10,241 bases of DNA from an uncultured Georgenia sp. (GTDB lineage: Bacteria; Actinomycetota; Actinomycetes; Actinomycetales; Actinomycetaceae): assembly GCF_937958535.1 (NCBI RefSeq), contig NZ_CALGNQ010000187.1, positions 1 through 10,241 on the forward strand. The letters run 5' to 3'. The translations under genes were made by a program, and so were the position numbers. Under the pieces are notes generated by a model. That model was not told where the DNA came from. It did no database searches and saw only the letters and a list, made by a program, of their open reading frames with translations. Within the stretch, counting starts at the first letter, position 1; each line of letters starts with the position of its first letter. This document shows, in pieces, positions 1-5,441 of this stretch.

Positions 1-47
1 AGCTGATGGGCATCTCGTTCGAGCTGCAGCGCTGTCCCTGGGGCTGA
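1..47 (+). CDS. Possible C-terminal tail of an upstream gene (5' end outside window)
   Basis: The frame beginning at base 3 is open from the window edge and ends at TGA 45-47, giving a 14-residue tail (LMGISFELQRCPWG). It lies just upstream of a + strand gene, which is where a preceding gene would end, but the piece is too short to identify a family. Another reading is that bases 1-109 are entirely non-coding. Bases 48-109 hold no recognisable promoter or terminator apart from the ribosome binding site of the next gene. Confidence 0.3.
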   Translation, partial: LMGISFELQRCPWG

Positions 48-103
48 CCCGACCACGGCTCCCACCGTCCTCCCAGGAAACGTCCAGCGTCACCACGCAC
101 ACT

Positions 104-108
104 GGAGG
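104..108 (+). promoter_or_regulatory. Shine-Dalgarno GGAGG of the response regulator, unusually close to the ATG
   Basis: A GGAGG core ends at base 108, leaving a single base before the ATG at 110, whereas 5-9 nt is usual. No in-frame downstream start would keep the N-terminal acidic residues of the receiver domain (D12, D13), so the ATG is kept. The tight spacing may mean weak initiation. Confidence 0.55.
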
Positions 109-109
109 C

Positions 110-829
110 ATGTCGCAGACGCAGGCACGACTCCTCGTGGTGGACGACGAGCCCAATATCCGCGAGCTGCTCACGACGTCGCTGCGCTTCGCCGGGTTCG
201 ACGTCGTCGCGGCGGCCGACGGCAACGAGGCGGTGCGCCTGGCGGTGGAGGCGGAGCCGGACCTCATCGTCCTCGACGTCATGCTCCCCGACATGGACGG
301 TTTCACCGTCACGCGGCGGCTCCGTGAGTCCGGGCACCACACCCCGGTCCTCTTCCTCACCGCCCGCGACGACATGTCCGACAAGGTCACCGGCCTGACC
401 GTCGGCGGTGACGACTACGTGACCAAGCCGTTCTCGCTGGAGGAGGTGGTCGCGCGCATCCGCGCCATCCTGCGCCGGACCCAGCGTCACGAGCCGGACG
501 ACGCGGTGCTGCGGTACGCCGACCTCGAGCTGGACGAGGACGCCCACGAGGTCCGCCGCGGCGGGCGCGCCATCGACCTGTCACCCACCGAGTTCAAGCT
601 GCTGCGGTACCTCATGGTCAACGCCGGCCGGGTGCTGTCCAAGGCACAGATCCTCGACCACGTGTGGGACTACGACTGGGGCGGGGACGGCGCCATCGTC
701 GAGTCCTACATCTCCTACCTGCGCCGCAAGATCGACGGCCGGGGCAGTGACGGCGACAAGCCGGTCCCGCTCATCCACACCCGGCGCGGGGTCGGCTACA
801 TGCTGCGCGACCCCTCGGGTGCTCGATGA
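110..829 (+). CDS. OmpR/PhoB-family two-component response regulator (PhoP/TcrX-like)
   Basis: This is a 239-residue cytoplasmic DNA-binding response regulator. Residues 7-121 form a receiver domain with the acidic pair D12/D13, the phosphoacceptor D56 (in LIVLDVMLP), the switch residue T84 and the conserved K106 in YVTKPFSLEE. Residues 133-234 form an OmpR-type winged helix with LSPTEFKLLRYL, the recognition-helix region VESYISYLRRKID and the C-terminal wing RRGVGYMLR. From memory, the KPFSLEEVVAR and DHVWDYDWGG stretches closely resemble mycobacterial PhoP and TcrX, so a PhoPR/TcrXY-type system is likely, but the regulon cannot be read here. Its stop overlaps the kinase start (ATGA at 826-829), so the two are co-transcribed and translationally coupled. 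Length is normal and all key residues are present. Confidence 0.96.
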   Translation: MSQTQARLLVVDDEPNIRELLTTSLRFAGFDVVAAADGNEAVRLAVEAEPDLIVLDVMLPDMDGFTVTRRLRESGHHTPVLFLTARDDMSDKVTGLTVGGDDYVTKPFSLEEVVARIRAILRRTQRHEPDDAVLRYADLELDEDAHEVRRGGRAIDLSPTEFKLLRYLMVNAGRVLSKAQILDHVWDYDWGGDGAIVESYISYLRRKIDGRGSDGDKPVPLIHTRRGVGYMLRDPSGAR

Positions 830-2238
830 CGCTGCGGGAGCGCTGGGCGGCGGTCTCGCTGCGGGGTCGCCTCGTCCTGCTCTTCGTCCTCCTCCTCGGC
901 CTGGGGCTCACGGTCGCCGGGACGACGACCGGCACCTTGCTGCACGGCTACCTCATCGCCCAGACCGACGAGCAGATCGCGATGACGGCGCGGAACATCG
1001 ACGTCGACACCCTCGAACGGCTGCAGCGGGGCGCCGACGCCGGGATGCCGAGCGACTACTTCCTGCGGCTGAGCTTCCCCCGCGAGACCCGGGACATCGC
1101 CGTCTCGTGGACGGTGGAGAGCTTCGGGGTGCCGATCCTGCCCGAGTCGGTCGCGGAGCCGGGGACGGGGTACACCGTCGACAGCACCGTGCCGGGAGAG
1201 CGCTGGCGGGCGGTGACCTACATCGTCCAGGACGCTCCCGGCACGACGATGACGGTCGCCCTGCCGCTCGCCGGGGTGGACGAGACGTTCTCCCAGATCG
1301 TCGTCGCCATCCTGGTCAGCGGACTGTGCATCGTCGTCCTCGGGGCCGCGCTGAGCTGGTTCGCGGTGCACCGCGCCCTGCGACCGCTGCGCCGCATCGA
1401 GCAGACCGCTGGGGCGATCGCCGCCGGCGACCTCTCCCAGCGGGTGCCGACCGCCAGTCCGCGGACCGAGGTCGGTCGCCTGTCCCAGTCACTCAACACC
1501 ATGCTCGCCCAGATCGAGCGCGCCTTCGCCGCTCAGGCCGTGTCGGAGAGTCGCATGCGCCGGTTCGTCGCCGACGCCGGCCACGAGCTGCGCACCCCCC
1601 TCGCGACCGTCCGGGGCTACGGCGAGCTCTACCGGATGGGTGCCATCGGGGAGGACGAGCTGCCCACGGCGATGGCACGCATCGAGAGCGAGGCGCGACG
1701 CATGGGCGGCCTCGTCACCGACCTCCTCCAGCTCGCCCGACTCGACGAGGGCCGGGAGCTCGCTCGCGAGCCCGTCGACCTCACCGTCCTCGCCAACGAC
1801 GCCGTCACCGACCTACGCGCTCTCGACCCGCAACGCCCGACGACCTTCCTCCCGCTCACCGACCCACCGCCCGCGCCGGGGACGACCACCGTGATCGGGG
1901 ACGAGGACGCCCTACGCCAGGTGCTGTCCAACCTCACCGCCAACGTCGTCCGACACACACCGGCCGGCAGCCCGGTGGAGATCGCGGTCGGCCGTGTCGC
2001 GGACCAGGTCGTCGTCGAGGTGCGCGACCACGGGCCGGGCATCGCCCCCGAGCACGCCGAGCGGGTCTTCGAGCGCTTCTACCGCCTCGACGACTCCCGG
2101 ACCCGTGCCTCCGGTGGTTCCGGACTCGGGCTGGCGATCGTCGCAGCGCTCGTCGCGGCCCACGGCGGGACGGCCCGGGTGCTCGACACGCCCGGTGGCG
2201 GCACCACCGTCCGGGTCACCCTGCCGGCCGCGGGGTGA
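826..2238 (+). CDS. Membrane sensor histidine kinase (HAMP, HisKA, HATPase_c)
   Basis: This 470-residue inner-membrane sensor kinase is the cognate partner of the overlapping response regulator. A first membrane segment spans about residues 16-38, an extracytoplasmic sensor region about 39-157, and a second membrane segment about 158-181. A HAMP linker (182-232) leads into the dimerisation and phosphoacceptor helix with H253 in the H-box HELRTP. The ATPase domain has an N-box around N369/N373 (LSNLTANVVRHTP), a G1 box DHGPGI (401-406), an F-box FERFYR (415-420) and a G2 box GGSGLGLAI (430-438). All catalytic motifs are intact, so it should autophosphorylate and pass phosphate to D56 of the regulator. 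The sensor region of about 120 residues has no domain I recognise, so the signal is unknown. The architecture matches PhoR/TcrY/MprB-type kinases of actinobacteria. Confidence 0.95.
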   Translation: MTLRERWAAVSLRGRLVLLFVLLLGLGLTVAGTTTGTLLHGYLIAQTDEQIAMTARNIDVDTLERLQRGADAGMPSDYFLRLSFPRETRDIAVSWTVESFGVPILPESVAEPGTGYTVDSTVPGERWRAVTYIVQDAPGTTMTVALPLAGVDETFSQIVVAILVSGLCIVVLGAALSWFAVHRALRPLRRIEQTAGAIAAGDLSQRVPTASPRTEVGRLSQSLNTMLAQIERAFAAQAVSESRMRRFVADAGHELRTPLATVRGYGELYRMGAIGEDELPTAMARIESEARRMGGLVTDLLQLARLDEGRELAREPVDLTVLANDAVTDLRALDPQRPTTFLPLTDPPPAPGTTTVIGDEDALRQVLSNLTANVVRHTPAGSPVEIAVGRVADQVVVEVRDHGPGIAPEHAERVFERFYRLDDSRTRASGGSGLGLAIVAALVAAHGGTARVLDTPGGGTTVRVTLPAAG

Positions 2239-2304
2239 GGGGCGGCAGCTGGAGGGCACGGGAGGGCCCACGCGTCGGTCGGTGCGCGCTCGATGAGAAC
2301 TGCG

Positions 2305-2376
2305 CTGTCGGTGGGAAGTGGGCTGTCGGTGGGAGGTGGGCTGTCGGTGGGGAGTGGGCTGTCGGTGGGGGAGAGC
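2305..2376 (+). repeat. G-rich 18-bp tandem repeat, about four copies
   Basis: Three near-identical 18-bp units of the form CTGTCGGTGGGRRGTGGG run head to tail (2305-2322, 2323-2340, 2341-2358), followed by a fourth degenerate unit (2359-2376). Copies differ at one or two positions in the GGGAAG/GGGAGG/GGGGAG part. The array fills half of the 149-nt gap (2239-2387) between the kinase stop and the amidohydrolase stop, which are convergent genes, so it is outside both coding regions. Each unit carries two runs of three or more G on the + strand, separated by 4- and 8-nt spacers. No hairpin terminator with a T-tract is visible here, so the repeat may contribute to transcription arrest, but that is inference. 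Confidence 0.85.
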
Positions 2377-2387
2377 GGGGGGAGCGG

Positions 2388-3911
2388 TCAGGGGATGGCG
2401 TGGTGGGTGACGCGGCCGGCGACGACGGTGGCGGCCACCCGCGTCCCGCGCAGGTGGGCCGCCGCGTCCGCCGACGAGTCGGCGGGGGCGAGCGGGTCGG
2501 TGTCGAGGAGGACGACGTCGCCCGGGTGGCCGGGGGCGACGGTTCCCCAGCCGTCGGTGCTCGCGGCGAGCGCCTCGGCGGGCGTGAGCTGCTGAGACGG
2601 TGTCCACGGCGGCCGGTCGTCGCCGCTGCGGTGCACGGCGGCGGCCATCGCGAGCCAGGGGTCGAGCCGGGAGACCGGCGCGTCGGACCCGAGACGCAGC
2701 TCGGCCCCGGCGTCGAGCAGGGAGCGCAGCGGGAAGGTGCGGTCCGCGCGGCCGGGCCAGACCGCCTCGGCGACGTCGCGGTCGTCGAGGAGGTGGGCCG
2801 GCTGGACGCTCGCCGCCACCCCGAGCGCGGCGAAGCGCGGCAGGTCGGCGCAGCCCACGAGCTGGGCGTGCTCGACCGTCCCCCGGGCGCCGGTGGTGTC
2901 GTAGGCGTCCAGGGCGATGGTCACCGAGGCGTCCCCGATGGCGTGCACCGCCGTCGCCAGCCCCGCGCGGGTGGCCCGCGACATGAGGGCGACGAGGTCG
3001 TGGGGCGGGACGGTCTGCTCACCGTAGGAGACACCGTGCCCCGCGGCCGGGGCGTAGGGCTCGTGACAGAACGCCGTGCGGGTGTTGAGCGCGCCGTCGG
3101 TGATGACCTTGACCGGTCCCATCGTCAGCAGCCCGCGCCCCTCGGGCAGCGGGTCGCCCGTGCGCAGGCCCAGGGCGAGGACGTCGTCGAGGTCGGCGGC
3201 GTACACGCCGGTGCGTACGCGCAGCAGGTCCAGGCCGGTGGCCACCCGCTCCGGCCAGGTCCGGTGGTTCGGGGCGAACTCGACGTCGACGACGCCGACG
3301 ACCCCGCGGGCGGCGGCCGCCTCCACCGCGGTGCGCAGCGCGTCGTCACCCGCGTGCGGCATCTCGCCGACGACGGAGAGGACGTCGAACCACTCGTGCT
3401 CCCGGAGCGGGCCCTCCCGCGGCGGCAGCCCGAGCCGCCGTAGGGCCGCGCTGTTGAGCCAGCCGCAGTGGACGTCGCCGGAGACGAGCACGACCGGGAC
3501 GTGCGGGGCGACGGCGTCGAGCGCCGCCGTCGTGGGGAGGTCGGGCCACAGCGCGTCCCGGAAGCCGTAGCCCTCGAGCAGCCCCCCGGGGGCCGGTGGT
3601 CGCGCCGTCACGGCATTGCGCACCAGCTCGACGACCTCGGCTGCGCTGCGGGCCGGGCCGAGGTCGATGCGCCCGAAGGAGCGTGCCCACTGGCCGCTGT
3701 GGATGTGCTGGTCCCACAGGCCCGGGACGAGCCAGCGGCCGTCGGCGTCGAGCTCGTCCTCGCCCCGCCGCAGCAGACCGGGGCCGACCTCGACCACGGT
3801 CCCGTCGACGATCAGCACGTCGACCGTGTCCGGGTGGTGCGGGGTGGTGCACCCACGCCGGGAGGCGACCGGGACCAGCCGGGCTCGCCGGACCAGCAGC
3901 GAGGCGGCCAC
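2388..3911 (-). CDS. YtcJ-like metal-dependent amidohydrolase (Amidohydro_3 family)
   Basis: This is a 507-residue cytoplasmic hydrolase of the amidohydrolase superfamily, with no signal peptide. An N-terminal beta-sandwich part (about 1-62, with DVLIVDGTVVEVGPG) is followed by the TIM barrel. The metal ligands visible are H69 and H71 (DQHIH), K268 in VKVITDGAL (the lysine that is carbamylated in many relatives), H323 in VHAIGD, H348 in VEHAQ and D410 in GSDAP. The C-terminal sandwich has GTVAPGHPGDVVLLD. VKxxxDGALxxRTA is typical of the YtcJ/AepA-type branch, whose true substrates are mostly unknown; N-acyl or cyclic amides are guesses. The GTG start lies 2 nt after the stop of the NYN gene and has no good Shine-Dalgarno, so its translation is probably coupled to that gene. 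Length is typical of the family. Confidence 0.92.
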   Translation of the reverse strand: MAASLLVRRARLVPVASRRGCTTPHHPDTVDVLIVDGTVVEVGPGLLRRGEDELDADGRWLVPGLWDQHIHSGQWARSFGRIDLGPARSAAEVVELVRNAVTARPPAPGGLLEGYGFRDALWPDLPTTAALDAVAPHVPVVLVSGDVHCGWLNSAALRRLGLPPREGPLREHEWFDVLSVVGEMPHAGDDALRTAVEAAAARGVVGVVDVEFAPNHRTWPERVATGLDLLRVRTGVYAADLDDVLALGLRTGDPLPEGRGLLTMGPVKVITDGALNTRTAFCHEPYAPAAGHGVSYGEQTVPPHDLVALMSRATRAGLATAVHAIGDASVTIALDAYDTTGARGTVEHAQLVGCADLPRFAALGVAASVQPAHLLDDRDVAEAVWPGRADRTFPLRSLLDAGAELRLGSDAPVSRLDPWLAMAAAVHRSGDDRPPWTPSQQLTPAEALAASTDGWGTVAPGHPGDVVLLDTDPLAPADSSADAAAHLRGTRVAATVVAGRVTHHAIP

Positions 3912-3913
3912 CG

Positions 3914-4480
3914 TCAGAGGTAGCGGGTGGGGTCGAAGCTCTCGAGCGGGATGATGCGTACGCGCGGCAGCGGTGCCTGGAACGCGCCGAGGTCGTCCTC
4001 GAGGTCGTAGATCCGCAGGCCGCGCGACGTCAGCTCGGTGAGGTGGGAGTTGACGAACTCGCGGAAGCAGATGATGCCGACGTCGCGGCCGGCGTCGACC
4101 AGGGCCTCCACCTGGGGGAGGAAGTCGCCGTCGTGGCTGGCGAGCAGCACATCCCCGTAGGGCTGCTTGGCGATCGCCTCCAGGGTGCGCTGGATGCCGA
4201 TGTCGACGACCTTCTCCGTCGCCGACCCGGACAGCGGGATCGGGTGGAAGTCCATCGCGAGCAGCGCCTGCACGAAGTTCATCGGCATCTGCCCGGAGCT
4301 GGCGTTGAGGAAGAAGAGCCCCTTGGCCGGCTGGTCGAAGGCGACGTGGGCGAAGTCGAGGATGCGGTCCCAGCGGGGACGCTCCTCCGGGGCGGGCCGT
4401 CGGCCGAGCACGCTCATGCCGAGGGTGGCGTCGATGTTCTCCCCGTCGATGAGGAGGTACGTGCGGGGCGCGTCGGGCAT
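3914..4480 (-). CDS. NYN-domain (LabA-like, PIN-fold) putative ribonuclease
   Basis: This 188-residue protein is a stand-alone NYN domain, a PIN/FLAP-nuclease-like fold linked to RNA processing. The acidic residues expected to bind metal are visible: D12 in LLIDGENI (with E14 and N15), D93 in EKVVDIGI, and D117/D119 in LLASHDGDF. The final 30 residues or so are a short extension (RVRIIPLESFDPTRYL) without a known domain. The active site looks intact, so nuclease activity is plausible, but the RNA target is unknown. The ATG is preceded by AAGGTGAG, which could serve as Shine-Dalgarno or, alternatively, contains a -10 element of a leaderless promoter. It lies 157 nt after pspA and only 2 nt before the amidohydrolase. 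Confidence 0.9.
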   Translation of the reverse strand: MPDAPRTYLLIDGENIDATLGMSVLGRRPAPEERPRWDRILDFAHVAFDQPAKGLFFLNASSGQMPMNFVQALLAMDFHPIPLSGSATEKVVDIGIQRTLEAIAKQPYGDVLLASHDGDFLPQVEALVDAGRDVGIICFREFVNSHLTELTSRGLRIYDLEDDLGAFQAPLPRVRIIPLESFDPTRYL

Positions 4481-4486
4481 GGGCTC

Positions 4487-4492
4487 ACCTTA
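4487..4492 (-). promoter_or_regulatory. Candidate -10 element (TAAGGT) for a leaderless NYN transcript
   Basis: On the - strand TAAGGT matches the actinobacterial TANNNT -10 pattern and sits exactly 6 nt before the ATG, so transcription could begin at the A of the start codon. No convincing -35 is present, which is common for such promoters. The same bases overlap the possible Shine-Dalgarno AAGGTGAG, so the two readings compete. Confidence 0.35.
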
Positions 4493-4496
4493 GCGG

Positions 4497-4509
4497 CGTC
4501 CGGCGGACG
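4497..4509. other. Perfect 13-bp inverted repeat CGTCCG-N-CGGACG upstream of the NYN gene
   Basis: The arms 4497-4502 and 4504-4509 are perfect complements around one base. The repeat lies directly upstream of the candidate -10 of the NYN gene, where an operator or activator site would sit. In GC-rich DNA such palindromes also occur by chance. Confidence 0.35.
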
Positions 4510-4540
4510 ACGGGGTATGTCGGGTCGGCGCACGGTCGGG

Positions 4541-4607
4541 CCGGGGGCACGTGCGGGGGTCCGGTCGGCCCCGGCCCCCGGGTCGTCGCTGCTCGGACCG
4601 CGACCCG
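4541..4607 (-). terminator. GC-rich stem-loops downstream of pspA, possible terminator region
   Basis: Two overlapping inverted repeats lie 31-97 nt past the pspA stop: 4541-4548 with 4574-4581 (8-bp arms CCGGGGGC/GCCCCCGG) and 4579-4585 with 4601-4607 (7-bp arms CGGGTCG/CGACCCG). Neither is followed by a U-tract, so a classical intrinsic terminator is not shown. The remainder of the 157-nt gap has nothing else I can identify beyond the NYN promoter region. Confidence 0.3.
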
Positions 4608-4637
4608 ACCGCGCCTCTCCGGCCCGGCCCCGCGCCG

Positions 4638-5375
4638 TCAGGCCTCGATCTGGCCGGGCTGCTTGCCCTGCTTGAGCGCGGCGAGGCGGAGCTCCACCTC
4701 GGACTTCGTGCCGTAGTCCTCCAGCTCGGCGAACTGGGCCTCCAGGGAGCCCGCGTTGAGCTCGGCGTGACCGGCGACGCGCGCCTCCTCGCGGCGCACC
4801 TGCTCCTCGAAGCGGGCGATCTCCGTCGTCGGGTCGAGCACGTTGATCGAGGAGATGGCGCTCTGCACCTTGCCCTGGGCCTCGGCGGTCTTCTGTCGGG
4901 CGACGAGCTGGTCGCGCTTGGACTTCAGTTCCTCGAGCTTGCTCCGCATCTGCGTCAGCCCGGTCTTGAGCTTGTCGACCACCTCGTTCTGGGCGGCGAT
5001 CATCGGCTCGGCGTCCTTGGCCTCCTTCTCGGCCGCGATCTGTTTGGTGATCGCGATCTTCGCCAGGTCGTCGAAGCGCTGCGCCTCGGCGGCGTTGCCG
5101 GCGGCGCGCAGCTCCTCGGCCTTGTTCGACGCGGCGAGCGCCTTGTTGCCCCAGTCGCGCGCCTCCTCGAGGTCGGCGGCGTGGTCCTGCTCGGCGAGCC
5201 GCAGGTTGCCGATCGTCACGGCGACGGCCTCCTCCGCCTCGACGATCGAGTTCGTGTAGTCGCGCACGAGCTGGTCGAGCATCTTCTGCGGGTCCTCCGC
5301 GCGGTCCAGGAGGGCGTTGATGTTGGCCCGCGTCAGCTGGGCGATGCGGCCCAGGATGCTCTGCTTCTCGGTCAT
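4638..5375 (-). CDS. pspA: PspA/IM30 (Vipp1) family phage-shock-type membrane-maintenance protein
   Basis: This 245-residue protein is a typical PspA/IM30 member, a peripheral membrane protein of the ESCRT-III-like superfamily that assembles on damaged or stored-stress membranes. It begins with an amphipathic helix (SILGRIAQLTRANINALLDR), followed by the hallmark EDPQKMLDQL at 27-36, then almost continuous charged coiled coil to about residue 200, and a short C-terminal helix. The ATG at 5375 is preferred over one 39 nt upstream because it has AGAGG six bases before it and because the family N-terminus starts there. It follows the TPM gene after 66 nt in the same direction, a pairing I recall as frequent in actinobacteria. 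No PspB/PspC homologue is visible in the window. A link to envelope stress is inferred from the family. Confidence 0.94.
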   Translation of the reverse strand: MTEKQSILGRIAQLTRANINALLDRAEDPQKMLDQLVRDYTNSIVEAEEAVAVTIGNLRLAEQDHAADLEEARDWGNKALAASNKAEELRAAGNAAEAQRFDDLAKIAITKQIAAEKEAKDAEPMIAAQNEVVDKLKTGLTQMRSKLEELKSKRDQLVARQKTAEAQGKVQSAISSINVLDPTTEIARFEEQVRREEARVAGHAELNAGSLEAQFAELEDYGTKSEVELRLAALKQGKQPGQIEA

Positions 5376-5381
5376 GGTGTA

Positions 5382-5387
5382 CCTCTC
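5382..5387 (-). promoter_or_regulatory. Ribosome binding site GAGAGG deciding the pspA start
   Basis: GAGAGG on the - strand ends 6 nt before the ATG at 5375. The in-frame upstream ATG at 5414 has no comparable site and would add 13 residues that the family lacks. Confidence 0.65.
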
Positions 5388-5418
5388 GTCGTCGGTGCTG
5401 CTCGATTGTTCCAAACCA

Positions 5419-5436
5419 CTGTGGCCGGGGCCACGG
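5419..5436 (-). other. Small hairpin between the TPM gene and pspA
   Basis: GTGGC (5421-5425) and GCCAC (5430-5434) form a perfect stem around a four-base loop, extendable by a mismatch or wobble and a C-G pair. On the transcript it lies 5 nt after the TPM stop and is followed by a weak UUU. It could be an attenuator, an RNA-processing site or a weak terminator that sets different levels for the two genes. Confidence 0.35.
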
Positions 5437-5441
5437 CGGGG

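Noticed and set aside
2305..2376. Possible CRISPR array
   Set aside because: The units are contiguous 18-mers with no spacers, are not palindromic, and no cas gene is near.
2293..2595. Small + strand frame encoding repeated SVGxGL motifs from the tandem repeat
   Set aside because: It runs into the antisense of the amidohydrolase, and the peptide repeat is simply the 18-bp unit read in frame; no ribosome binding site was found.
747..3443. Long + strand open frame (898 codons) running through the kinase and the amidohydrolase region
   Set aside because: It is an out-of-frame shadow: composition is Arg/Gly/Pro-rich, it has no domain, and it covers two well-supported genes. High GC removes stop codons.
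4481..4637. Possible small gene or RNA in the pspA-NYN gap
   Set aside because: Only GC-rich stem-loops and promoter-like bases are visible; no open frame with a ribosome binding site and no tRNA-like fold.
5408..5412. GGAAC on the - strand upstream of pspA, resembling an ECF-sigma -35 box
   Set aside because: No matching -10 (GTT or similar) occurs at 16-18 nt spacing, and the 5-base match alone is expected by chance.
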